DNA of 64,000 nt, from assembly GCF_000511955.1 (NCBI RefSeq), contig NZ_AZSU01000003.1, forward strand, positions 411,049-475,048. The letters are read 5' to 3'. Under the pieces are notes generated by a model. It was given only the letters and a program-made list of their open reading frames with translations, did no database searches and was not told the DNA's origin. The DNA is from [Clostridium] ultunense DSM 10521 (GTDB lineage: Bacteria > Bacillota > Clostridia > Tissierellales > Tepidimicrobiaceae). Every line of letters starts with the position of its first letter. The stretch's first letter is position 1. Shown here one piece after another: positions 19,100-27,672 of this stretch. The translations under genes and the position numbers were made by a program.

Positions 19100-19237
19100 A
19101 TTATTAATTCTATACCATTTCATTAATTCCTGCCATAGTTTTAAAATAATTTCTTTATTTTAATAGTTCTTAGGTACTATTTTTACATATTGTTTCTTTT
19201 TGTATTATTATTTGACAATTTCTTTATTCTTAAGCAA

Positions 19238-19270
19238 AAACAAAAAAAATAGGGGTTTCCCCTATTTTTA
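19238..19270 (-). terminator. Terminator after lgt
   Basis: Minus-strand stem AAAATAGGGG-AAA-CCCCTATTTT followed by a T-rich run. It overlaps the end of lgt and insulates the dcw operon from it. It could also work on the plus strand. Confidence 0.9.
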
Positions 19271-20002
19271 TATAAGCTTATCTTTTCTCCTCTTTTTTAA
19301 ATAATAAATCCCTAAAATCACTGATAGTAGGCTAATTAGCTGTGCCACTCTTATGGGTCCTAGCATTAGACTATCAGTTCTAAGCCCTTCCACAAAGAAT
19401 CTGATAATAGAATATAATATCAAATATAATAGAAATACTTCTCCCGTAACTTTCGCTTTATTCCTCCTGTACCATAAAAGGAATAGAAAAACAAAAAAAT
19501 TACCCACAGATTCATATAAAAAGGTAGGATGGACTTTCACCCCATCTATGATTATTCCCCAAGGCAAATCGGTAGGTGTACCATAGGCTTCTTGATTTAT
19601 ATAATTACCCCATCGCCCTATTGCTTGACCTAGAATTAAACTTGGTGCACATACATCTGCTACTGTCCAAAAGTCTATATTCTTTTTTCTAGTAAATACT
19701 ACAGCTACTATGACAGCAGCTATAATTGCACCATGGATAGCTAGGCCTCCACCTCTAAAATGGAATATTTCCACTAGGTGGTCCTTATAATAGTCCCAGC
19801 TAAAAATAACATAATGTATTCTAGCACCAATTAGGGCTATTGGTATAGCGTATAACAAAAGGTCTATCATGGTATCTTCATCAATTCCCATTCTTTTAGC
19901 CTCTCTCAGTGCTAAAACAGTGCCTATAACTACTCCAAGAGAAATTAAAATACCATACCACATTACCTCTATACCAAAAATTTTAAAAGCTACTGGATTC
20001 AT
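19268..20002 (-). CDS. lgt: Prolipoprotein diacylglyceryl transferase Lgt
   Basis: 244-aa membrane enzyme (seven segments) that transfers diacylglycerol to the lipobox cysteine of prolipoproteins. Signature segments are FRGGGLAIHGAIIAA, with the essential histidine region, and LGQAIGRWGNYINQEAYG. ATG 20002 (MNPVAFKIFGIEVMWYG) is preferred over 20077 because GGGAAGGTGACTAAG precedes it and family members begin here. Substrates in this window include the lipoproteins at 21559 and 55965. Confidence 0.95.
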   Translation of the reverse strand: MNPVAFKIFGIEVMWYGILISLGVVIGTVLALREAKRMGIDEDTMIDLLLYAIPIALIGARIHYVIFSWDYYKDHLVEIFHFRGGGLAIHGAIIAAVIVAVVFTRKKNIDFWTVADVCAPSLILGQAIGRWGNYINQEAYGTPTDLPWGIIIDGVKVHPTFLYESVGNFFVFLFLLWYRRNKAKVTGEVFLLYLILYSIIRFFVEGLRTDSLMLGPIRVAQLISLLSVILGIYYLKKRRKDKLI

Positions 20003-20182
20003 CTTAGTCACCTTCCCTATGATTATTGATATAGTTAGTATAGCATATAATTTCTCATTTACCCATAAAAAAACCATATAAAAATATATTTATAAAAAGG
20101 ATACCTTTTTTCAAACTTATGTAAATCAAGTTCTTTTGATAATATCTCTTAAGGTAAAACTTACCTATTCTTTATAAAAATT

Positions 20183-21463
20183 TTATTTAAAAGAAGCTTG
20201 AAAACTTCTAAGAATATAAATGGTATCTAAAGTAAACATATTAGCAGCTTTAATTATTTCATCTCTCGTCACCTTATCAATATCATCTAAAATTTGACTA
20301 TATCTTCTGTTGTCTTTAGTTAGTACCTTGTCAAAGAAAAATTCAGATATTAATAGATTGTTTTCTTTAATAGATTCAATAGATTGTTTAATAGATTCTT
20401 TTGAAATATTAATATCTTCTTGACTAAACTTTCCATTTCTTATTCGATGTATTTCATTTCTAATGGCTTTTATAACCTTTTCAATATTTTTGAATTCAAT
20501 CTCACTATCTATTAAAATAAAGGATTTATATTTATACACCTTTGAATCAATACTGTTAACAATACCTTTAAGTTCCTTTAGACCTTTTAATAGTTTAGAA
20601 TTAGGTCCACTACCTAATATTTGGTTTGTAATTAATAACCCATTGTATAGAGGATTTTCATAAGGGATTCCCGTTCTATATCCGATTACCAACCTACTTT
20701 TCGCTATATTCCTATCTTCATAGATCATATTTTTAGTCTGTATTTTTCCAGTTATATACTCCCTTTCAAATTCATAAATATTTCCTTTTTCAAAATTAAA
20801 AGCATCCTTTAGATAATCTTCTATATATCCTTTATATTCACCAACAAAAAATACTTCCATAGAACTTTGTGATAATATTTTAAGATATTGTTTATATAAT
20901 GTATTATTATCTATACTATCTAAATCTTCTATATAGCCTAAAGGAAAAAGGCTATACTTTTCATTTTTATACATTTCTTCAATACATCTAGAAATGGAAT
21001 AATATTTTAAATCCCTTTTCTTTTCCTTTATCAGTCTTTCCAAAACTTCTTTTCCCTCTTCTATATGTTGAGAACTAAAGACACCTTCCTTTAAATAAGG
21101 ATTAAATATTATAGATTTTAAAAGATCTATCATTTCCAATATATCATTTTTATCCTTAATAGGATTAGGTTTTGATCCTTCTATAGTAAATCTAATTATT
21201 TGTTTTTCTCCCTTTTTATCTATATTTACACTCAGTTGGGGGTATAAAATTCCTTCTGTTGAATGATGAATAGCCATATTTGAATTCAATTCCCTCAAAC
21301 CTTTTTTTAAAACTAAAGGTATTAAAGCATTTTTAGTTACCTGTTCCCTATCCAAAGGTAGTGTAAAATAAACGCTAAGTAGATTAGATTTAGATTCCTC
21401 CATACTAATTATATTTAGATTTACCCCCTTTGTAATATTGATTCTTTTAGACATTAAATTCAT
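20183..21463 (-). CDS. YmfF-type non-catalytic M16 peptidase homologue
   Basis: 426-aa protein of the pitrilysin (M16) superfamily, with two tandem M16-like halves. It lacks the HxxEH zinc motif expected near residues 50-65, where ALIPLVLKKGLRELN is found, so it should be inactive by itself. This fits YmfF/YfmF, the partner of the catalytic YmfH and linked in B. subtilis to EF-P 5-aminopentanol modification. YmfH is not in this window. ATG 21463 follows AAGGAGGTATGTTGT and is preferred over 21487. Confidence 0.75.
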   Translation of the reverse strand: MNLMSKRINITKGVNLNIISMEESKSNLLSVYFTLPLDREQVTKNALIPLVLKKGLRELNSNMAIHHSTEGILYPQLSVNIDKKGEKQIIRFTIEGSKPNPIKDKNDILEMIDLLKSIIFNPYLKEGVFSSQHIEEGKEVLERLIKEKKRDLKYYSISRCIEEMYKNEKYSLFPLGYIEDLDSIDNNTLYKQYLKILSQSSMEVFFVGEYKGYIEDYLKDAFNFEKGNIYEFEREYITGKIQTKNMIYEDRNIAKSRLVIGYRTGIPYENPLYNGLLITNQILGSGPNSKLLKGLKELKGIVNSIDSKVYKYKSFILIDSEIEFKNIEKVIKAIRNEIHRIRNGKFSQEDINISKESIKQSIESIKENNLLISEFFFDKVLTKDNRRYSQILDDIDKVTRDEIIKAANMFTLDTIYILRSFQASFK

Positions 21464-21528
21464 ACAACATACCTCCTTGATCTCCATATTTTACATATAA
21501 TAATCACACTTAATATAATTGTTATAAA

Positions 21529-21562
21529 TAAAAACCCGGTCTTATGACGGGTTTTTATTTAT
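21529..21562. terminator. Terminator after the spore lipoprotein gene
   Basis: Stem AAAAACCCG/CGGGTTTTT with a 9-bp loop, T runs on both strands. On the minus strand it follows the lipoprotein stop codon at 21559 and separates it from the ymfF-like gene. Confidence 0.9.
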
Positions 21563-22026
21563 TCCTTCTTTAATTTTTCAATAATCCTATTTATCTCCTT
21601 TACCTGCTCATCATAGGGTTTGCCATTCATCAAAGATAATATAACATTTTCAATTTGATCAAAGTTCTTTTTATTATCTGTTATTAGCACCTGTCTTATC
21701 ATCGTATCATTTTCTAATACTGTATTTATTATCATTTCCTTCATATCATCTGTTAATTTAGAACCATCTGCCACCTCTATTCCAATGGCTACCACATCAT
21801 TAAATATGATAGATGTAGCATTATCTATACCATATAGATTTACTACTAAATCTGAAATATTTTCTGAACGGATTAAAATATCCTGGTCCTTTCCTCCAAC
21901 ATCCACGATTATTTCTTCTTCATTTTCTTCCCCCACTCTGTCTTCCTTAACACATCCAGCTATAACACTGACCATAATCAATAAGATCAATAATAGTTTT
22001 ATTAAGAATAAATTTCTCCCTCTCAT
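21559..22026 (-). CDS. YhcN/YlaJ family sporulation lipoprotein
   Basis: 155-aa protein with a lipoprotein signal peptide (hydrophobic residues ~6-24, lipobox VIAGC at 21-25). The mature part fits the YhcN/YlaJ family, with ADGSKLTDDMKEMIINTV and a C-terminal segment PYDEQVKEINRIIEKLKK. Members are spore-associated lipoproteins implicated in germination or outgrowth. It is transcribed alone, divergent from ychF. Confidence 0.8.
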   Translation of the reverse strand: MRGRNLFLIKLLLILLIMVSVIAGCVKEDRVGEENEEEIIVDVGGKDQDILIRSENISDLVVNLYGIDNATSIIFNDVVAIGIEVADGSKLTDDMKEMIINTVLENDTMIRQVLITDNKKNFDQIENVILSLMNGKPYDEQVKEINRIIEKLKKE

Positions 22027-22138
22027 TAACTAAACCTCCTCTCACCATATAGTTTTTCAATAATAGAAAAATTTATTACAAAAACCTTAATAGAATTAGT
22101 ATTAATCTAATATCCTATTAATTTAATCTTACTTAGTG

Positions 22139-22167
22139 TTGAATTCAACTATTATATAATATATAAT
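22139..22167 (+). promoter_or_regulatory. SigA-type promoter of ychF
   Basis: TTGAAT (22139-22144) and TATAAT (22162-22167) with a 17-bp spacer. The predicted start site lies ~35 bp ahead of the ychF ATG at 22210. Confidence 0.8.
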
Positions 22168-22209
22168 AGTTTTTGTTCAAAGTTTATGGATTGTGAAAGG
22201 AAGATTTTA

Positions 22210-23301
22210 ATGAAATTAGGAATTGTTGGACTACCGAATGTAGGAAAAAGTACTTTGTTTAATGCACTAACATCTGCTAAAGCAGAAGCAGAAAATTATC
22301 CTTTTTGTACTATAGAACCCAATATTGGCATAGTATCTGTTCCAGATAAAAGACTAGATATATTAGCTAATTTAGTAAAACCTGAAAAAATAGTTCCTGC
22401 TACTATAGAGTTTTTCGATATAGCTGGTTTAGTGAAAGGTGCTAGCAAGGGAGAAGGACTGGGAAACAAGTTCTTATCCCATATTAGGGAAGTGGAAGCA
22501 ATAGTCCATGTAGTTAGATGTTTTGAGGACGAAAATGTAACCCATGTGGAAGGAAAAATTAGCCCAGTAGATGATATTGAGATCATCAACTTAGAACTAA
22601 TGCTCTCTGACTTAGAGATAATTAACAATAGGCTTCATAAAGTTGAAAAACTAGTTAAAGGAGACAAAACTTATAATAAAGAATTGGAATTATTAAAAAT
22701 TCTAAAAGATTCCATAGAAAAAGAACAACCTTTAAGAAGTATTGATTTTTCGGATGAAGAAACCATATTGCTGAAAAACTTTAACCTATTATCCTTGAAA
22801 CCCGTATTGTATGTTTGCAATATATCTGAAGAGGATTTACTACAGGGTGAAGATAATGAATATGTTAGATCTGTTAGAAAATATGCATTTGAGGAGAATT
22901 CCGAAGTAATTGTGGTTTCAGCAAAAATTGAATCTGAGATATCTCAATTAAATAGAGAAGAAAAAAAAGAATTTTTAGCGGAGTTAGGTTTAGAAGAATC
23001 GGGATTAGATAAGTTAATAAATGCTAGCTATGACCTTTTAGGCCTTATGAGTTTTTTAACCTCTGGTCCTAAAGAAGTAAGAGCTTGGACTATTAAAAAA
23101 GGTACTAAAGCTCCTGAAGCTGCAGGCAAAATACACTCAGATATAGAAAGAGGTTTTATCCGCGCAGAAGTTGTTAACTATAAAGATCTTATAGAATGTG
23201 GTGGAACTGCACAGGCAAAAGAAAAGGGACTTGTACGACTGGAAGGAAAAGATTATATAATACAAGATGGGGATGTGGTACTGTTTAGATTTAATGTATA
23301 A
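22210..23301 (+). CDS. ychF: Ribosome-binding GTPase/ATPase YchF
   Basis: 363-aa Obg-family P-loop protein of the YchF/OLA1 subfamily, which binds ribosomes and hydrolyses ATP at least as well as GTP. It has the G1 loop GLPNVGKSTLFNAL, G3 DIAGLVKGASKGEGLGNKFL and a C-terminal TGS-like domain (IKKGTKAPEAAGKIHSDIERGFIRAEV). The atypical guanine-specificity motif CNISEEDL in place of NKxD fits the subfamily. ATG 22210 follows GAAAGGAAGATTTTA; the in-frame ATG at 22186 lacks a ribosome site. Confidence 0.97.
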   Translation: MKLGIVGLPNVGKSTLFNALTSAKAEAENYPFCTIEPNIGIVSVPDKRLDILANLVKPEKIVPATIEFFDIAGLVKGASKGEGLGNKFLSHIREVEAIVHVVRCFEDENVTHVEGKISPVDDIEIINLELMLSDLEIINNRLHKVEKLVKGDKTYNKELELLKILKDSIEKEQPLRSIDFSDEETILLKNFNLLSLKPVLYVCNISEEDLLQGEDNEYVRSVRKYAFEENSEVIVVSAKIESEISQLNREEKKEFLAELGLEESGLDKLINASYDLLGLMSFLTSGPKEVRAWTIKKGTKAPEAAGKIHSDIERGFIRAEVVNYKDLIECGGTAQAKEKGLVRLEGKDYIIQDGDVVLFRFNV

Positions 23302-23332
23302 AACCGAGGGAAAGTTCATCCCTTGGTTTTAT
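23300..23332. terminator. Bidirectional terminator between ychF and the PTS-linked gene
   Basis: Stem AAACCGAGGGA/TCCCTTGGTTT lies between two convergent genes and overlaps both ends. Weak T/A runs occur on both sides. Confidence 0.75.
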
Positions 23333-24249
23333 CTATTAATGGATCTTGCCATCCTTCTATAGGTATGCCGCTTCCCTTTAATTGCTATAGAATATATCAT
23401 AATATTTTCAGGAGTGGCCATTCCTGGAGACATACCGCAATCACCTATGTGGTGAATATCCGTACCTGTCATTTTACTGTTCAATGCTATATTTCTGATA
23501 GTCCATTCATCAGCACCCTCTTGGGAGGTACCAATAGATGTCATGGCTAATCTTCCAAAGGAATGAACGTAATCGACTAGTTCTTTGACATAATCAACTG
23601 TCATTCCTGGCACAGTTCCTGGTGCAGGTATTAAAATTATATCGCTACCTGCTTTAATAAAATCCTTCACTAGTTCCTTGTTTATTATATTGGCACCCGC
23701 TTCTTCTATACTACCCGAGCCATGCATTTTACCTGATGCTATAATTATATGGTCTCCCAGAGCATATCTTATCTTATCTATGGCTTCAGCAATCTGCCTG
23801 TTAGTAACTCCTGTCCTGGGATTTCCAGTCAATAATACCATATCTACCCCTTGGCTTACTAACTTCTTTACATTTTCAACTGTTGCCAATCTCCCCTTTG
23901 GCAAAGTAGTTCTATCTTGGATTTTCACTTCTAAATCCACTGGCTCTAAATTAACCCCTATCATTCGACCTGTCAGTTTTTTTACAGATTCAATTATTTT
24001 AGAGGGATCTTCAGCAGGGATTCCTTTTATTATTGGATTGTCTACATCATAGATATTTAATAAAAGCATATCTGAACCAAAAGCAGAAGCCAACTCTACA
24101 TTGCTTACATCCCAAAGCAGTGGTGGCGCTACACATATTATTTCACTAATTACTGTTCTTCCCTCGCCAGCCTTTATACTCAGTAGTTTTTCTTCTTTAT
24201 TCATACTTCTAATATCAGATGCGTCTAAATCTAATATCCTTTTTACCAT
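23329..24249 (-). CDS. PTS-linked TIM-barrel-like protein of unknown function
   Basis: 306-aa soluble protein with alternating beta-alpha elements (MLLLNIYDVDNP, MIGVNLEPVD, VLLTGNPRTGVTNRQI, IIIASGKMHGSG, IILIPAPGTVPGMT) suggesting a TIM barrel. I associate it with the family called DUF7916, often labelled PEP phosphonomutase- or HAD-like and found next to PTS genes. The function is not known to me. It is downstream of the PTS gene, separated by a hairpin without a good T run, so it is probably co-transcribed. A sugar-phosphate substrate is only an inference from that context. Confidence 0.6.
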   Translation of the reverse strand: MVKRILDLDASDIRSMNKEEKLLSIKAGEGRTVISEIICVAPPLLWDVSNVELASAFGSDMLLLNIYDVDNPIIKGIPAEDPSKIIESVKKLTGRMIGVNLEPVDLEVKIQDRTTLPKGRLATVENVKKLVSQGVDMVLLTGNPRTGVTNRQIAEAIDKIRYALGDHIIIASGKMHGSGSIEEAGANIINKELVKDFIKAGSDIILIPAPGTVPGMTVDYVKELVDYVHSFGRLAMTSIGTSQEGADEWTIRNIALNSKMTGTDIHHIGDCGMSPGMATPENIMIYSIAIKGKRHTYRRMARSINR

Positions 24250-24280
24250 CCCTTTCCACCTCGTTTCTAAATTAAAGGAA

Positions 24281-24308
24281 TATGGTGACTAAAGGTTAGT
24301 CACCATAT
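24281..24308. repeat. Intercistronic hairpin in the PTS operon
   Basis: Stem ATGGTGACTA/TAGTCACCAT with a 4-6-base loop, between the PTS gene and the following gene. The minus-strand side is followed by TCCTTTAATTT rather than a real T run. It may be a partial terminator or an mRNA processing/stability element. Confidence 0.5.
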
Positions 24309-24312
24309 TCTA

Positions 24313-25701
24313 TTATTTTTTGTTTAATAGGTCTAAATTGTTCTTTATCTCATCGGCAATGATTTCAGCTCTAGTACCAATTATAACTTGAACATTATTA
24401 GCAGTAGGTTTTAATACTCCTGATGCACCAAGTTTTTTCAATTCTTCTTCTTTAATTAGAGAACTATCATTTACAACTAATCTAAGCCTAGTAATACATG
24501 CGCTAACTTCTTTTAAATTATCAACTCCACCTAGAGCATCTATATAGGCCAATGCTGCCCCACTCATTCCCCTTTCCTCTATTAGGTCATCTAGTCCCTC
24601 TCCTTCTTCATCTACCCTACCTGGAGTAGGTAAATCTAATTTCTTTATTGCAAAAGAAAATATTAGATAATAGATTAATCCGAATACTAATCCTACAGGA
24701 ATTAGAAGCCATCCATTAGTAGCCAGCTTCATATAGAGAAAATAATCTATGGCACCAGCTGAAAAACTAAATCCATGTTTAATATTAAGCAAGTATGCAG
24801 CGGACAAAGCTAATCCTGAAAGTAATGCGTGAATAATATATAGAGATGGAGCTAAGAACATAAACATAAACTCAATTGGTTCGGTTATCCCTGTCAAAAA
24901 TGAAGTAAATCCAACGGAAAACAGGGCTCCGCTAACCTCCTTTTTGTTTTCAGGCTTAGCTGTCTTATACATTGCCAAAGCTGCACCTACTAATCCAAAC
25001 ATCATAATTGGATAGAACCCAGCCATGAATATTCCTGCATTTGGGTCTCCTGCTAAGAACCGACCGTAGTCACCAGTTCTACCACCAAATTCTCCAAAGA
25101 TAAACCAAACAATATTATTGATCACATGGTGCAATCCTACTGGAATTAAAAGCCTGTTTAAGAATCCAAATGCAAATACTCCTATTGCGCCTGCTCCTAT
25201 CATCCAATTTGCTGCTGCATCTATTCCATTTTGAATAGGTGGCCAAATGTATCCAAATATAAGTGCTAAAATAATACAAATAAAACCTGTAACGATGGGA
25301 ACGAATCTTTTCCCTCCAAAGAAACCTAGCCAATCTGGAAGCTTAATATCATGATATCTATTGTATAAGTTCCCTGCAACTATTCCTGCAATAATCCCTC
25401 CAAGTACTCCCATATTTATGGTTTCGTTAATAACATTTGCGCCTGCAGTTAAAACAAAGTAACCTGCAGCACCAGCTAACCCTGCAGCTCCTCCATTATC
25501 AAAGGCAAGGCCTACTGCTACACCTATGGCGAATATTATTGGAAGGTTGCCTAATATTGCATCCCCTGCTGCAGAAATAAATGGAATATTTAGCACATCA
25601 TCCTGACCAAGTCTTAGTAATATACCAGCAATAGGTAGGACAGCTACTGGCAACATCAAGGCTCTTCCTAATTTTTGCAATTTCCCAAAGAAACCTCTCA
25701 T
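24313..25701 (-). CDS. PTS EIICB transporter, glucose/N-acetylglucosamine type
   Basis: 462-aa membrane protein that imports and phosphorylates a sugar at the expense of PEP. The EIIC part (residues ~1-360) has about ten segments with family motifs such as LPIAGILLRLGQ, LLIPVGLHHVINN and GITEPIEFMFMF. A C-terminal EIIB domain follows, with its phosphorylated cysteine in VSACITRLRLVV (about residue 400). There is no EIIA domain, so a separate EIIA is needed. The sequence is closest in feel to NagE/PtsG-type permeases; the substrate is unproven. Expression is probably set by the upstream RAT/terminator (25762-25840). Confidence 0.88.
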   Translation of the reverse strand: MRGFFGKLQKLGRALMLPVAVLPIAGILLRLGQDDVLNIPFISAAGDAILGNLPIIFAIGVAVGLAFDNGGAAGLAGAAGYFVLTAGANVINETINMGVLGGIIAGIVAGNLYNRYHDIKLPDWLGFFGGKRFVPIVTGFICIILALIFGYIWPPIQNGIDAAANWMIGAGAIGVFAFGFLNRLLIPVGLHHVINNIVWFIFGEFGGRTGDYGRFLAGDPNAGIFMAGFYPIMMFGLVGAALAMYKTAKPENKKEVSGALFSVGFTSFLTGITEPIEFMFMFLAPSLYIIHALLSGLALSAAYLLNIKHGFSFSAGAIDYFLYMKLATNGWLLIPVGLVFGLIYYLIFSFAIKKLDLPTPGRVDEEGEGLDDLIEERGMSGAALAYIDALGGVDNLKEVSACITRLRLVVNDSSLIKEEELKKLGASGVLKPTANNVQVIIGTRAEIIADEIKNNLDLLNKK

Positions 25702-25761
25702 TGAAAATACCTCCTTTAATTATATTTATTAATAATATAACCTCTATCCTCCTTTCTATTA

Positions 25762-25817
25762 AAATAAAAAAGCATAAGCAATTTAATACTTAATATTTGT
25801 ATTAAAAAGCTCATGCC
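25762..25817 (-). terminator. Conditional terminator t2 ahead of the PTS gene
   Basis: Minus-strand stem GCATGAGC/GCTTATGC with a long AU-rich loop, followed by TTTTTTATTTT. Its 5' arm is shared with the RAT2 antiterminator, so the two structures exclude each other. Confidence 0.75.
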
Positions 25818-25840
25818 TGATCTTAGTCAGTAACACGCTT
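25807..25840 (-). promoter_or_regulatory. Ribonucleic antiterminator RAT2
   Basis: The minus-strand sequence AGCGTGTTACTG ... CAGGCATGAGCTT matches the ~30-nt RAT bound by BglG/LicT-type proteins and shares the GTTACTG and CAGGCAT blocks with RAT1. It overlaps the last six codons and the stop codon of the antiterminator gene and the 5' arm of the following terminator. Confidence 0.8.
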
Positions 25841-26698
25841 GGTTTCATAATTTGTTGTCTCTTTAATTCTTTCTATGTGTAGGGCCATATACCCGATTTC
25901 ATCATCTGTTATAAAGATATTTTTCTCTTTATTTATATATACCCCAATTTTTTTTGCAATATCATAAGAGGCGCTAAATCTTTCTTTTATTATGTCCAGC
26001 AATGGATTTTCTATATATTTTCCCTTTTCCATCCTATTAATACTGGCCCTTAGGTGGTTTATTACTCTACTGTATATTAAACCGCTATTATCCAGTTTAA
26101 CAGATAGTTCTTCTTCAATTATATTGACTAATGATTTCAAAAACTTAGTATCTTTTATGGTTTCGATTACCATTTTACTCTGTCTTGCTGAGTGAATGTG
26201 AAGAGCTATAAATCCAATTTCTGATTCAGAAATGAGAATCCCTAATCCATCTTTGATAATCTCTGCTGCTCTTTCCCCTAGTCCATATTCATTAGGGTAT
26301 AAGGCCTTAATTTCATAGATGAAAGGATTATTTATAGTCAATCCCATTTTTATCCTATCTAATGCAAAACCAATATGATCTGCTAAAGCCACATGTATAT
26401 TAGAATTTAATGGCCCCAATTCTCTTTCAGCTAAAGCTATAATTTCCTCAGTTAAACCTATTACTTTTCTATTAATATCTTTCACTAGTTGGTTATATTT
26501 AAGTTTGGTTTTTTCATCAAAAGCTGAAAAGGATTTTTCTATTTCATCCTCTCCTAATCTAACCCTTTTGCCATCCTTCTTGCCAAATCCAATCCCTTTC
26601 CCTACTAGTACTACTTCTTCTTTACTTGTCTCGTCTATAGCAATAACAACATTATTGTTTAGAGATTTGGTAATTAAGTATTCTTTTTTAGCTCTCAC
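25823..26698 (-). CDS. BglG/LicT-family transcriptional antiterminator
   Basis: 291-aa RNA-binding regulator. The N-terminal CAT domain (residues 1-55: YLITKSLNNNVVIAIDE, VLVGKGIGFGKKDGKRV) binds RAT hairpins. Two PRDs follow, with conserved histidines in VALADHIGFALDR and IALHIHSARQ (PRD1) and in NHLRASINRME and GYMALHIERIKE (PRD2), the sites phosphorylated by HPr/EII. The start is GTG 26698 behind AAGGAGGTGAAATT. It probably activates both its own mRNA and that of the PTS gene. Confidence 0.93.
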   Translation of the reverse strand: MRAKKEYLITKSLNNNVVIAIDETSKEEVVLVGKGIGFGKKDGKRVRLGEDEIEKSFSAFDEKTKLKYNQLVKDINRKVIGLTEEIIALAERELGPLNSNIHVALADHIGFALDRIKMGLTINNPFIYEIKALYPNEYGLGERAAEIIKDGLGILISESEIGFIALHIHSARQSKMVIETIKDTKFLKSLVNIIEEELSVKLDNSGLIYSRVINHLRASINRMEKGKYIENPLLDIIKERFSASYDIAKKIGVYINKEKNIFITDDEIGYMALHIERIKETTNYETKRVTD

Positions 26699-26740
26699 AA
26701 TTTCACCTCCTTGCGTTAATGACTACAAGAAGAGTTGCTG

Positions 26741-26794
26741 AAAAAAGGCATAAGCCTATAAGTAGTCAAAAACTACTTATGTAGGTTTATGCCT
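26741..26794 (-). terminator. Conditional terminator t1 in the antiterminator leader
   Basis: A long minus-strand hairpin, AGGCATAA...CCTACATAAGTAG with CTACTTATAGG...TTATGCCT, is followed by six T residues. Its 5' arm overlaps RAT1, giving the classic antitermination switch. Confidence 0.88.
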
Positions 26795-26812
26795 GAAACT
26801 CAGTAACACGCC
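26784..26812 (-). promoter_or_regulatory. Ribonucleic antiterminator RAT1
   Basis: The minus-strand 29-mer starting GGCGTGTTACTG and ending CAGGCATAAACC closely fits the RAT consensus. It lies about 20 nt downstream of the predicted transcription start and overlaps terminator t1. Confidence 0.88.
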
Positions 26813-26836
26813 TATAAATTATTTATTTATATTTAA

Positions 26837-26865
26837 ATTATATTCCCTATACAACTATAAGTCAA
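26837..26865 (-). promoter_or_regulatory. SigA-type promoter of the antiterminator-PTS operon
   Basis: On the minus strand TTGACT (26860-26865) and TATAAT (26837-26842) with a 17-bp spacer, starting only 7 bp beyond the encapsulin stop codon. RAT1 begins ~25 bp downstream of the -10 element. Confidence 0.82.
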
Positions 26866-26871
26866 GCATAG

Positions 26872-27663
26872 TTATATTTTATAATTTACTATTATGCTTG
26901 GATCTAACACCCTGAAAGTAAAGGATTCTGTAATGAAGAATCTAACTTTCTTATTATCATTATATTGATATCCAATAGATAGATCCTCACCTATAGTTAG
27001 TTCTAAATCTTCGTGATCATAAGGTACTAACAATACTCCATCTACAACATGGCTATAGACAATTTTATGCCCAAGAAGATCTTCTATCCTTCTTTCTAAT
27101 GGATAGCCCGTTTCCTTAGATATAATTCTCCTATAAGCTTCTTCTCCGACTATTAAAGTAAAGGGACCTTCTTGATACGCTTCCTTAAGCTTTATCAAAC
27201 CCTTTGTAATGGAATCCATAATAGAATTAGGATCATTACCAAAATTTAAAATCTCTCCCTCTGCTGACTGAACTAGCCCTTTTATATGTGCACCTTCCAG
27301 ACCATTATATACTGCATTTTCTTCAAAAAGTGCCATCTTTTTAGCCGCTTCTTCTAAAGGCTCATAATCAATATCCTTTGCGCCTCGGGTTATATTATCT
27401 AATTCCCATCTTTCCATTTCAAACTCAATTCTTGCTTCTGTTAAAGGCAAGACGTTATAGACTCCATAGCAAAGATCTCCATCTTCTTTTATATCCTCTA
27501 ATCTTCCATTAGTTATTACATTGAAATCTCTGCCTTTAGGTCCTTCTACTTTAACTACCTTTCTTGCAGAAAGATAGGTTTTAAAAACTTCCATAAGTCT
27601 GTCTTCTATTTCTTGCCAAGCTTCTTTAGTTATTGGTGCAAGTTCTCTGTACAACATTTCCAT
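26872..27663 (-). CDS. Family 1 encapsulin shell protein
   Basis: 263-aa HK97-fold protein that self-assembles into a hollow nanocompartment. The N-terminus LYRELAPITKEAWQEIEDR, the ARKVVKVEGPKG segment and LIVGEEAYRRI ... GHKIVYSHVVDGVLLVPYD are typical of linocin-M18-like encapsulins. Length is normal for the minimal T=1 shell. It is 9 bp downstream of the cargo gene. No terminator is visible after it; the next promoter begins almost at its stop codon. Confidence 0.95.
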   Translation of the reverse strand: MEMLYRELAPITKEAWQEIEDRLMEVFKTYLSARKVVKVEGPKGRDFNVITNGRLEDIKEDGDLCYGVYNVLPLTEARIEFEMERWELDNITRGAKDIDYEPLEEAAKKMALFEENAVYNGLEGAHIKGLVQSAEGEILNFGNDPNSIMDSITKGLIKLKEAYQEGPFTLIVGEEAYRRIISKETGYPLERRIEDLLGHKIVYSHVVDGVLLVPYDHEDLELTIGEDLSIGYQYNDNKKVRFFITESFTFRVLDPSIIVNYKI

Positions 27664-27672
27664 TTCACTCCC

